Part shown: one piece after another, positions 1 to 6,626 of the stretch
Position numbering within the stretch: the stretch's first letter is position 1
How the letters are laid out: the number at the start of each line of letters is the position of its first letter
Assembly (NCBI GenBank): GCA_964389495.1
Contig: CAYMDU010000081.1
Location: 1 to 7,660, forward strand
DNA: 7,660 nucleotides
Reading direction: 5' to 3'
DNA from: RGIG3009 sp964389495
GTDB taxonomy: Bacteria; Bacillota; Clostridia; Oscillospirales; Acutalibacteraceae
The notes under the pieces: model-generated
What the model was told of the DNA's origin: nothing
The model's input: the letters and a program-made list of their open reading frames with translations, nothing else
The model's database searches: none
Program-made: the position numbers and the translations under genes

Positions 1-1746
1 GGCGGCCACCTGGCTTCCAATTTGGGCGTGGTGGAACTCACCGTGGCCTTGCATCGCCAATTCACCTATCCCGATGATTGTATTGTGTGGGATGTGGGCC
101 ATCAATGCTATGCCCACAAATTGCTCACCGGCCGTCGCGATCGGTTTGATACACTGCGGCAAGCGGGCGGTATTTCCGGGTTCCCGCGGCCGTCGGAAAG
201 TCCCTACGATTCTTTCGTGGCCGGTCACAGCAGCACCTCTATTTCTGCGGCCAACGGCATTGCCAAAGCCAAAGCGTTGGCCGGCAAAAAAGGCTACACC
301 GTGGCGGTTATCGGGGATGGCGCCATGACCGGCGGTTTGGCCTACGAAGGGTTGTGCAATGCCGGCCGTAGCCACGATCGCTTGATTGTGGTGCTCAACG
401 ACAATCAAATGTCTATCAACCGCAATGTCGGTTTTGTGGCGCGCCATTTGGCTTCGTTGCGTTCGTCCCCGCACTATGTGCAAACCAAAAACCATTTCGG
501 CAATTTCATCAGTGCCATTCCGCTGGTCGGCAAACCGCTGTACCGCGGTATGGTACATATCAAATGTCGCCTGAAAAATATTCTCTATCAAAGCAGCCCG
601 ATGTTTGAAGAGATGGGTTACTACTATTTGGGGCCGGTAGACGGCCACAACCTGCGCGACCTGATTCGCGCATTGCAAACCGCCAAAAATCTTAACCGCC
701 CGGTGCTGTTGCATGTGGCTACTGTTAAGGGGCAGGGGTGCCACTATGCGTTGCAAAATCCCGATGTTTACCACGGCGTGTCCCGCTTTGATGTGAACAC
801 CGGTAAAACCGCCGCGGCGGCGCCCGGCTTTTCGCAGGCTGCGGGAACTTGTTTGTGCCGCATGGCCGAAACGGATTCTCGGTTGTGCGCGGTAACGGCA
901 GCCATGACCGGCGGCACCGGGTTGGCCGAATTTGCCCGCCGTTATCCCAAACGCTGTTTTGATGTGGGAATTGCCGAAGAACACGCGGTTACCTTTTCGT
1001 CCGGCTTGGCTGTCGGTGGGGCGTTGCCGGTGTTTGCGGTGTATTCCACTTTTTTGCAACGGGCGTACGACCAGCTGCTTAACGACACTGCCATCATGAA
1101 CAATCACATTGTGCTGGCCATTGACCGTGCCGGGATTGTGCCTGGCGACGGGGAAACCCATCAAGGGTTGTTCGATGTGCCGTTTTTGTCCACCTTGCCG
1201 CACACCACCGTGTTTTCACCGGCCACCTTTGCCGAACTGGAACTCACGCTTCACCAAGCGGCCTATCAAACCGACGGAATTGCGGCAGTGCGTTATCCCA
1301 AGGGGGAAGAGCCGGCTTCGCTGGCGGCCTATCGGCCGGACGGGCAGCCGTTCACTCTGTTCCGTGCACCGCGTGCCAACACATTGATTATCACCTACGG
1401 CCGTGTATTCGGCAATGCCATGCAAGCCGCACACCGTGTGCAAACCCAGCAGCCGGTGTCGGTGCTCAAACTCACACGCATCCTTCCCATTCCCGAAGAA
1501 GCGCTGTCGGCGGCTGCCGCCTATGCGCGCGTGATTTTCTTTGAAGAAGGCGCCCGACAGGGCGGCCTGGCCCAGCAATTCGGCGCCGCTTTAATGGAAC
1601 GGCATTATCGTGGTTCCTATGAACCGTATGCGGTGGAAGGCCTGATTGGCTCCTGCACGGCGGAAGAAGGACTGCGACAAGCCGGATTGGATACCGACGG
1701 CATGGTGCGCCGTATTCTCAGGGAGGCGAGCAGTCTTGGCAACTGA
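1..1746 (+). CDS. dxs: 1-deoxy-D-xylulose-5-phosphate synthase, 5'-truncated by window edge
   Basis: This cytoplasmic thiamine-diphosphate (TPP) enzyme condenses pyruvate with glyceraldehyde 3-phosphate to give DXP, the first step of the MEP isoprenoid pathway; DXP also feeds thiamine and pyridoxal synthesis. The frame is open from base 1 and reads GGHLASNLGVVEL, the start of the family's conserved core. The His in GGH matches the catalytic His near residue 49 of E. coli Dxs, so about 45 N-terminal residues are missing. In window numbering, the TPP/Mg motif is GDGAMTGG from residue 105 with NDNQMSI at 133-139; the pyrimidine-domain glutamate lies in GIAEEHAV at about 326; DRAGIVPGDGETHQG follows, then the transketolase C-terminal domain. 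NDNQMSI has Gln where many homologues have Glu. There are 581 codons before TGA, with no frameshift. The ATG at 22 is internal and is not the true start. The 3' end overlaps tlyA by 11 nt. Identification is very secure. Confidence 0.97.
   Translation, partial: GGHLASNLGVVELTVALHRQFTYPDDCIVWDVGHQCYAHKLLTGRRDRFDTLRQAGGISGFPRPSESPYDSFVAGHSSTSISAANGIAKAKALAGKKGYTVAVIGDGAMTGGLAYEGLCNAGRSHDRLIVVLNDNQMSINRNVGFVARHLASLRSSPHYVQTKNHFGNFISAIPLVGKPLYRGMVHIKCRLKNILYQSSPMFEEMGYYYLGPVDGHNLRDLIRALQTAKNLNRPVLLHVATVKGQGCHYALQNPDVYHGVSRFDVNTGKTAAAAPGFSQAAGTCLCRMAETDSRLCAVTAAMTGGTGLAEFARRYPKRCFDVGIAEEHAVTFSSGLAVGGALPVFAVYSTFLQRAYDQLLNDTAIMNNHIVLAIDRAGIVPGDGETHQGLFDVPFLSTLPHTTVFSPATFAELELTLHQAAYQTDGIAAVRYPKGEEPASLAAYRPDGQPFTLFRAPRANTLIITYGRVFGNAMQAAHRVQTQQPVSVLKLTRILPIPEEALSAAAAYARVIFFEEGARQGGLAQQFGAALMERHYRGSYEPYAVEGLIGSCTAEEGLRQAGLDTDGMVRRILREASSLGN
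1720..1726 (+). promoter_or_regulatory. Shine-Dalgarno site that fixes the tlyA TTG start
   Basis: AGGGAGG lies 9 nt upstream of the TTG at 1736, inside the last codons of dxs. It is a near-perfect anti-16S match at good spacing. The only upstream ATG in frame, at 1646, would add 30 residues that do not look like a TlyA N-terminus, so this site decides the start. Confidence 0.8.
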
Positions 1747-2560
1747 GCAACGGTTGGATGCTTGCTTGGTAGCCCGCGGCATGGCCACGGGGCGAGACAA
1801 AGCGCGCGAGCGCATTTTGGCGGGACTAGTGTCGGTGAATGGCACCGTGGTATGCAAGCCCGCACACCGTGTGGCCGAAACCGACACGGTGCAGTGCACG
1901 GCTACCGATGAATTTGTCGGGCGCGGTGGGCTCAAACTTCGCCATGCTCTGCACCTGACCGACCCGTTGCCGGCGGGGTTTGTGGCCATGGATGTGGGTG
2001 CTTCCACCGGCGGATTTACCGATTGCCTGTTGCAACACGGTGCGGCGCGGGTGTTTGCCGTAGATGTCGGTCACGACCAACTGCATCCCTCGTTGCAGGC
2101 CGATGCGCGTGTGGTGGATATGTCCGGCACCGATGTGCGTTGCCGGGACCAACTGGCCGCACGGGTGGCTCCGGCTTCGCTGGATGTGCTCACCATGGAT
2201 GTATCGTTTATTTCACTGCGTGCGGTTCTGCCGTCGGTGTTGCCGTTTCTCAAACCGCAAGCGCGTTTGTTCCTGCTGATCAAGCCGCAATTCGAAGCGG
2301 GGCGTGCCGATGTGGGAAAAAACGGCATTGTGCGCGATTGGCGGGTTCACTGTCGCGTTTTGCGCGAACTGTGCGAGTTTTTCATCGAGCAGGGGTGTGC
2401 CGTGGAAGCGGTAACACCGTCGCCTGTCACCGGCGGCGCCGGCCGTCGCGCCGGCAACATTGAATATGTGGCGCTGTTGCGCCTGGGGGGCACCACCGTG
2501 TGGCCGGATATTCGGCGGCTGGTGTCCGAAGCGTTTGCCAACGAAGGGGGAGCCATATGA
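1736..2560 (+). CDS. tlyA: TlyA family 2'-O-ribose rRNA methyltransferase (S4 plus FtsJ-like domains)
   Basis: TlyA-family proteins use SAM to methylate ribose 2'-OH groups of rRNA; the mycobacterial protein acts on 16S C1409 and 23S C1920, but whether this one acts on both is unknown. From the TTG start the protein has 274 residues, normal for the family. Residues 3-60 form an S4 RNA-binding domain (EQRLDACLVARG, then LVSVNG). The Rossmann methyltransferase follows, with SAM motif AMDVGASTGGFTDCLL at about 84-99. The FtsJ-type K-D-K-E tetrad can be placed at K67 (GGLKLRH), D155 (TMDVSFIS), K183 (LIKPQFEAG) and E243 (NIEYVALL). The motif before E243 reads SPVTGGAGRRAGNIEY, about four residues longer than the usual SPxxGxxGNxEY, and the DNA there shows a 12-nt period repeat. 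The gene overlaps dxs by 11 nt and nadK by 4 nt (ATGA), suggesting translational coupling. Haemolysin labels in databases are historical. An ATG start at 1646 is possible but unlikely. Confidence 0.94.
   Translation: MATEQRLDACLVARGMATGRDKARERILAGLVSVNGTVVCKPAHRVAETDTVQCTATDEFVGRGGLKLRHALHLTDPLPAGFVAMDVGASTGGFTDCLLQHGAARVFAVDVGHDQLHPSLQADARVVDMSGTDVRCRDQLAARVAPASLDVLTMDVSFISLRAVLPSVLPFLKPQARLFLLIKPQFEAGRADVGKNGIVRDWRVHCRVLRELCEFFIEQGCAVEAVTPSPVTGGAGRRAGNIEYVALLRLGGTTVWPDIRRLVSEAFANEGGAI
2436..2455 (+). repeat. Short direct repeat within tlyA, probable 12-bp in-frame duplication
   Basis: The octamer GCGCCGGC occurs at 2436-2443 and again at 2448-2455, a period of exactly 12 nt or four codons. 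It encodes the stretch GAGRRAG just before the conserved NIEY of tlyA, where the family is usually about four residues shorter. Replication slippage in a GC-rich run is the simplest inference. The comparison with other TlyA proteins is from memory. Confidence 0.5.
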
Positions 2561-3390
2561 ATATTGCGGTTATTCCCAATTATCAAATCATCGGCGGTGA
2601 ATCGGCCTTTCAGCAGGTGTGTGCGGCTCTGCACGAAAATGCCATTCCGTTTTCTGTTCCGTCCGATCCGGCATTTCCGCCGCGCGATATCGACGATTGT
2701 CTGGCAGCGTGCGATGCGGTGATTGCTTTGGGCGGCGACGGCACTATCATTCACTGTGCCAAACGCGCTGCCGCTTTCGGAAAGCCGGTGCTGGGTATCA
2801 ACAGCGGCCGGTTGGGATTTATGGCCGGGTTGGAATGCAACGAGCTGGATAAACTTACTTGCCTGTTGCGTGGTGAATACACCGTGGAACACCGAATGTT
2901 GCTGGATGTCACCGTGAGCAGTGCCGAGGGCGAACGCCATGGCACCGCCCTTAACGAAGCGGTGGTATCCCGCGGGGCCCTGTCGCGTATGTTGGAAATT
3001 CGCGTGGAAAACAACGGGGTTCCCATTGCCTCCTATCCGGCCGACGGTGTGATTGTGGCAACGCCCACCGGTTCCACCGCCTATTCGCTGTCGGCGGGGG
3101 GGCCTGTGGTGGACCCGGCATTGGAGTGTTTGCTGCTCACTCCCATTTGTCCTCATTCTTTGCACACTCGGCCCTATTTGTTTCCGTGTCAGGCACAGCT
3201 CACCTTAATTCCCGGCCATCGGCGGGATGTACCGGTGTTTGTCACCATCGATGGAGAAGAAGCGTTGCCGGTTCCGCCCGACGGGGTAATACAAGTGAAG
3301 CGTTCGCAAACCGAAGCATTACTCATTCGTGTGAAAGAACAGTCGTTTTATGAAACGCTGGATAAAAAGCTGTCAAGCAGGAAGGTGTAA
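2557..3390 (+). CDS. nadK: NAD kinase (ATP/polyphosphate-NAD kinase)
   Basis: This cytoplasmic enzyme phosphorylates NAD at the adenosine 2'-OH to make NADP, the cell's only de novo route to NADP(H). The protein has 277 residues, normal for bacterial NadK. Diagnostic motifs are GGDGT at 59-63, NSGRLGFM at about 82-89, ALNEAVVSRG at 131-140 (the NE pair contacts NAD), the glycine-rich ATPTGSTAYSLSAGGP at 168-183, and LTPICPHSL at 194-202, with DGE at 232-234 near the end. The ATG at 2557 overlaps the tlyA stop as ATGA and follows the purine-rich AAGGGGGAG at 2544-2552; the in-frame ATG at 2500 lies deep inside tlyA and adds residues unlike the family. The stop lies 2 nt before argR. The tlyA-nadK-argR order is common in Clostridia, whereas Bacillus subtilis has no nadK at this place. 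No missing key residue was seen. Confidence 0.96.
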   Translation: MNIAVIPNYQIIGGESAFQQVCAALHENAIPFSVPSDPAFPPRDIDDCLAACDAVIALGGDGTIIHCAKRAAAFGKPVLGINSGRLGFMAGLECNELDKLTCLLRGEYTVEHRMLLDVTVSSAEGERHGTALNEAVVSRGALSRMLEIRVENNGVPIASYPADGVIVATPTGSTAYSLSAGGPVVDPALECLLLTPICPHSLHTRPYLFPCQAQLTLIPGHRRDVPVFVTIDGEEALPVPPDGVIQVKRSQTEALLIRVKEQSFYETLDKKLSSRKV

Positions 3391-3392
3391 CC

Positions 3393-3851
3393 ATGAAGAC
3401 TAAACGCCAATCCAAAATTTTGGAAATCATCAAAAACCGTCGCGTGGAAACGCAAGAAGAGCTTATGGGGGCGTTGCAGGAAAACGGCTATCCTGTCACA
3501 CAGGCCACCGTTTCGCGTGACATTAAGGAGTTGCGCCTGATCAAGGTGTTGGATGCTGCCGGCGGCGGCTACCGCTACACGGTGGCCACGCCTGAAAAGT
3601 CACACATTTCTTCGCGCTTTCCCACCATTTTCAAAGATTCGGTTCGCAGCGTGGATTTTGCCGGCAATTTGGTGGTTGTAAAATGCATTGCCGGCATGGC
3701 GCAAGCGGCGTGTGCCGCCATGGATTCCCTGCATTGGGAAACCGTTATCGGCACATTGGCCGGCGACGATACCTTTGTTTGCATCACCAAAACACAAGAA
3801 AACGCCATCGGCTTGGTGGAGGAATTGAAAAAACTTCAAAGGCAGGAATAA
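3393..3851 (+). CDS. argR: Arginine repressor ArgR/AhrC
   Basis: ArgR is an arginine-responsive hexameric DNA-binding protein that represses arginine biosynthesis and, in Bacilli, activates catabolism by binding ARG boxes. The protein has 152 residues, typical length. Residues 1-65 form the winged helix-turn-helix, with the recognition segment VTQATVSRDIKELRLIKV at 35-52 including the conserved SRD. Residues about 80-150 are the core that oligomerises and binds arginine: GMAQAACAAMDSL at 101-113, then GTLAGDDTFVCI at 120-131, whose GDD aspartates (125-126) contact arginine in known structures. The start is supported by GGAAGG at 3380-3385, which sits against the nadK stop; the gap to nadK is 2 nt and to recN 3 nt. 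Linkage of argR to recN is widespread in Bacillota (ahrC-recN in B. subtilis). I saw no ARG box in the window, so its targets, and whether it controls this operon, cannot be told here. Confidence 0.96.
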   Translation: MKTKRQSKILEIIKNRRVETQEELMGALQENGYPVTQATVSRDIKELRLIKVLDAAGGGYRYTVATPEKSHISSRFPTIFKDSVRSVDFAGNLVVVKCIAGMAQAACAAMDSLHWETVIGTLAGDDTFVCITKTQENAIGLVEELKKLQRQE

Positions 3852-3854
3852 GCC

Positions 3855-5564
3855 ATGCTCGAATGTTTGTATATCGAGAATATAGCGGTCATCGAGCGTG
3901 CGGAAATTCAGTTTCGCACCGGCTTCACAGTCCTCACGGGGGAAACCGGCGCGGGGAAATCCATCATTATCGATGCCATTAACGCGGTACTCGGCGAGCG
4001 GGTGCGGCGTGATTTGGTGCGCACCGGAAGCAACACGGCACGGGTAACGGCGCTGTTTTCCGAATTGTCACCCTGGACTGCCGATCGGTTGTCACAGCTG
4101 GGATTTGCACCGGATGAAGACGGCAGTGTGCTGATTGCCCGCACCATTGCGGCCGAAGGCAAAGGCAGCTGCACTGTAAACGGCCGCCCGGCCACCGCGG
4201 CGTTGTTGCGCGAAATGGGCACCTTGCTCATCGATTTGCACGGCCAGCACGAAAACCAGTTGCTCCTGTCGGCCGATCGCCATTTGCACTATGTGGACCG
4301 ATTCGGAGAATTGGCCTCCCTGCGTGAGGCCTACACGGCCTGCTACCGTGAGTGGTGTCGTGTCAAGCGGGAATTGGACGGCGCCGACATGGACGAACAG
4401 GAAAAAGCGCGTCGCTTGGATTTGTTGGACTACCAAATTCGAGAAATAGAAACGGCAGCACCGCAAGCCGGTGAAGAGGAGACATTACAGGCACGCCGCA
4501 CACTGTACCGTCATGCCGAAAAGGTGGCCGGTCAGTTGGCACAGGCCGAGCAACTTTTGTTTGGCGGCGAGCAAGACGGCGCGCTGTCGTTGGCGCAGCA
4601 AGCGGCTACCGATGCCGAAAATGCCGCCCGCTATTTTGAGCAAGCAGCCGAGCCGACCGCCCGGTTGCGTCAAGCGTTGTACGAACTGGAAGATGCTGCC
4701 GAAGACTTGCGCTCTCTCACCGAGGAGCTGGCATTCGACCCGCGCGAGCGCGATGCTGTGGAAGACCGCTGGGAAGTGTTGCGCCGCCTTATGAGCAAAT
4801 ACGGTTCCACCACACAAGAGGTGTTGGAATTTTGGGAACGCGCCTGCAACGAACGGCAGGCCATTGTCCTGTCGGATGAACACACCGCGCGGCTCACCGC
4901 CGAAGAAGAACGCTGCCGTGCCGCCATGGAACAAGCAGCCCAACAACTCACACAGGCTCGTGTGGCCGCAGCGGAACGCTTTGCCAAGGCTGTGGGTCAG
5001 CAGTTGGCGTTTTTGGATATGCCGCAGGTGTCGTTGGTTATTCAGCATCGGTCCGCCGAATACACGGCATCCGGCGCCGATCACATTGAGTTTTGGATGT
5101 CTGCCAATGTCGGCGAACCGCCAAAACCGATAGCGCGCATCGCTTCGGGCGGCGAATTGTCACGCATCATGTTGGCTATCAAATCCGTGCTGGCCGATGC
5201 TGACGAAATCGACACCCTGATTTTCGACGAAATCGACACCGGCATCAGCGGTCGTGCCGCCCAAAAGGTGGGCAACCGTTTGCGAAAAACCGCGTGCAGC
5301 ACCAACGGTCGCCACCGCCAGGTATTGTGTGTCACACATTTGGCACAAATTGCAGCACAGGCTCAGCAACATTTTTTGATTGAAAAATCGGTGCACAACG
5401 GGCGCACCTACACGGCGGTCACGCCGCTGTCCGGTGCTTCGCGGGAACGCGAGTTGGCGCGCATCATTGGCGGCACGGTTACCGAAATCAACCTGCAAGC
5501 TGCCCGCGAAATGTTAACCGAGGGAAAGGAGATCATCGACAATGAACAGTCACCTGAACAATGA
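3855..5564 (+). CDS. recN: DNA repair protein RecN
   Basis: RecN is an SMC-like ATPase recruited early to DNA double-strand breaks, where it helps tether ends for RecA-dependent recombination. The protein has 569 residues, a normal size. The N-terminal half-domain opens LECLYIENIAVIERAEIQF and has Walker A GETGAGKS at 29-36 and LIDLHGQHENQ at about 125-135. Residues about 150-390 are rich in Ala, Glu, Gln and Arg, as expected for the coiled coil. The C-terminal half-domain has the ABC signature ASGGELSR at 430-437, Walker B LIFDE ending D458-E459 followed by IDTGISG, and the H-loop VTHLAQIA from about 493. The stretch between Walker B and the H-loop (RKTACSTNGRHRQ) seems about five residues longer than in E. 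coli RecN. The start has AGGA at 3844-3847. The 3' end overlaps the next gene by 23 nt. No LexA box was seen upstream, but the gene is internal to an operon. Confidence 0.96.
   Translation: MLECLYIENIAVIERAEIQFRTGFTVLTGETGAGKSIIIDAINAVLGERVRRDLVRTGSNTARVTALFSELSPWTADRLSQLGFAPDEDGSVLIARTIAAEGKGSCTVNGRPATAALLREMGTLLIDLHGQHENQLLLSADRHLHYVDRFGELASLREAYTACYREWCRVKRELDGADMDEQEKARRLDLLDYQIREIETAAPQAGEEETLQARRTLYRHAEKVAGQLAQAEQLLFGGEQDGALSLAQQAATDAENAARYFEQAAEPTARLRQALYELEDAAEDLRSLTEELAFDPRERDAVEDRWEVLRRLMSKYGSTTQEVLEFWERACNERQAIVLSDEHTARLTAEEERCRAAMEQAAQQLTQARVAAAERFAKAVGQQLAFLDMPQVSLVIQHRSAEYTASGADHIEFWMSANVGEPPKPIARIASGGELSRIMLAIKSVLADADEIDTLIFDEIDTGISGRAAQKVGNRLRKTACSTNGRHRQVLCVTHLAQIAAQAQQHFLIEKSVHNGRTYTAVTPLSGASRERELARIIGGTVTEINLQAAREMLTEGKEIIDNEQSPEQ
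5526..5532 (+). promoter_or_regulatory. Shine-Dalgarno site for the YerC-like gene inside recN
   Basis: AAGGAGA lies 9 nt before the ATG at 5542, within the last codons of recN. It supports a start that overlaps recN by 23 nt, so the overlap is probably real and not a misplaced start. Confidence 0.75.
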
Positions 5565-5844
5565 AGACATCGATTATCTGTGCGATGCCGTGTTGACACT
5601 GAACACCCGCGAGGAGTGTCACCGGTTTTTTGAAGATTTGTGTACCGTTCCGGAGCTGAAAACGCTTTCCCAACGCTTGGCGGTTGCCAAAATGCTGGAC
5701 GACCGCTGCGTGTATACCGACATCAAAAACCGCACCGGCGCTTCCACCGCTACCATCAGCCGTGTGAAGCGTGTGTTGGAGTATGGTTGTCATGCTTTTC
5801 GCATGGTGTTTGATCGCTTGGCGAAAAAGGACCCTCTGTCATGA
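5542..5844 (+). CDS. YerC/YecD-type TrpR-related DNA-binding protein
   Basis: This is a 100-residue protein of the YerC/YecD family, small Bacillota proteins related to the TrpR repressor fold; the regulated genes and any ligand are not established as far as I know. The sequence is all-helical in appearance. The helix-turn-helix lies at about 56-80, with the family hallmark TGASTATISRVKRVLEYG at 65-82; upstream is LKTLSQRLAVAKML at 39-52, the helix pair found in TrpR-like proteins. The length matches the family. The start overlaps recN by 23 nt and is backed by AAGGAGA nine nt upstream; the stop overlaps the methyltransferase start as ATGA. Its operon position suggests co-expression with recN and the methyltransferase, but not a common job. 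A tryptophan-responsive role should not be assumed from the fold. Family assignment is firm and function open. Confidence 0.9.
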   Translation: MNSHLNNEDIDYLCDAVLTLNTREECHRFFEDLCTVPELKTLSQRLAVAKMLDDRCVYTDIKNRTGASTATISRVKRVLEYGCHAFRMVFDRLAKKDPLS

Positions 5845-6605
5845 GCGGCTATCGAGATTTTGCGGAGTTTTACGATCGGCTGATGACCGATGTGGACTAT
5901 GAAGCCTACGCGGACTATTTACTGCATCTGTTTGAAAAACATGCGGCCCGCCCACGCACTGTGCTGGACATTGCTTGCGGGTCCGGTGTTTTGTGTGAAG
6001 CCCTGTGCCGTCGCGGAATCGACCCCATCGGGGTGGATGCGTCCGAAGGCATGTTGGCGTGTGCGACACAGCGCGTGCCGCAAGCGTTGTTGCTGTGTCA
6101 GGATATGCGGCAACTGGATTTGTACGGCACAGTCGATGGTGCCGTTTGCACACTGGACAGCCTGAATCATCTTTGCCGTACCGAAGACATCGCACAGGTG
6201 CTTCGGCGCACGCGCTTGTTTGTGGAGCCGGGTGGGCTGTTGCTGTTTGATGTCAACACCCCCTACAAACACCGTGAAGTGCTGGCCGATCGGGCATTTG
6301 TTACCGAAGAAGACGGTGTGCTGTGCACCTGGCAAACACGGTATGCCCCTTCCACCGGTTGCGTTACCATGCGGCTTGACTTTTTTGAAGAAAGGGCCGA
6401 CGGCCGCTACGAACGCTACACCGATACCGTGCGGGAACGGGCCTATTCCGAACGCACTTGGCGCCGATTGTTGCGAGATACCGGCTGGGAAACGGTGGCA
6501 CTGTACGAAGCGCTCACCGAGCAGGCACCGGCGGCGGATTGCCAGCGTTGGACGGTGGTGGCGCGCAGCACACGCACCGTGCAGGAAGCGCGCGGCGAAA
6601 ACTGA
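5841..6605 (+). CDS. Class I SAM-dependent methyltransferase, YqeM-like, substrate unknown
   Basis: The protein has 254 residues with a Rossmann-type SAM-binding domain and no membrane segment or signal peptide, so it is probably cytoplasmic. After an N-terminal YRDFAEFYDRLMTDVDYEAY (4-23), typical of YqeM-like Bacillota methyltransferases, come motif I VLDIACGSG at 41-49, motif II with acidic D66 (GVDASEGML), CQDMRQL at 86-92, a motif IV-like region AVCTLDSLNHL at 101-111, and GGLLLFDVNTPYK at 131-143. The C-terminal part (about 160-245) is a beta-rich segment often seen in this group. The substrate cannot be read from sequence: small molecule, tRNA or protein are all possible, and the ubiquinone/menaquinone methyltransferase labels common in databases would be over-annotation. 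The start overlaps the YerC-like stop by 4 nt and has AAAGGA nine nt upstream. The 21-nt gap to hslO suggests the same transcript. Confidence 0.88.
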   Translation: MSGYRDFAEFYDRLMTDVDYEAYADYLLHLFEKHAARPRTVLDIACGSGVLCEALCRRGIDPIGVDASEGMLACATQRVPQALLLCQDMRQLDLYGTVDGAVCTLDSLNHLCRTEDIAQVLRRTRLFVEPGGLLLFDVNTPYKHREVLADRAFVTEEDGVLCTWQTRYAPSTGCVTMRLDFFEERADGRYERYTDTVRERAYSERTWRRLLRDTGWETVALYEALTEQAPAADCQRWTVVARSTRTVQEARGEN

Positions 6606-6626
6606 GAAACGGAGAGATACACAGCC

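Noticed and set aside
1591..2007. 138-residue minus-strand frame across the dxs-tlyA junction
   Set aside because: Both sense genes continue through it with intact motifs, and its translation resembles no protein family I know.
2347..3165. 272-residue open frame on the minus strand opposite tlyA and nadK
   Set aside because: It lies antisense to two securely identified genes, has no recognisable motif and has low-complexity His/Arg/Gln-rich composition. It reflects codon bias of the sense strand.
4485..5084. 199-residue open frame on the minus strand opposite recN
   Set aside because: It is fully antisense to recN, shows no family resemblance, and is explained by the GC-rich third positions of the recN coiled-coil region.
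136..6292. CGATCG hexamer seen about six times (for example near 137, 376, 4083, 4275, 5873 and 6287)
   Set aside because: About two would be expected by chance in this length at even base composition, but GC-rich codon use (GCC-GAT-CGC and similar) explains the excess. There is no spacing pattern or intergenic enrichment.
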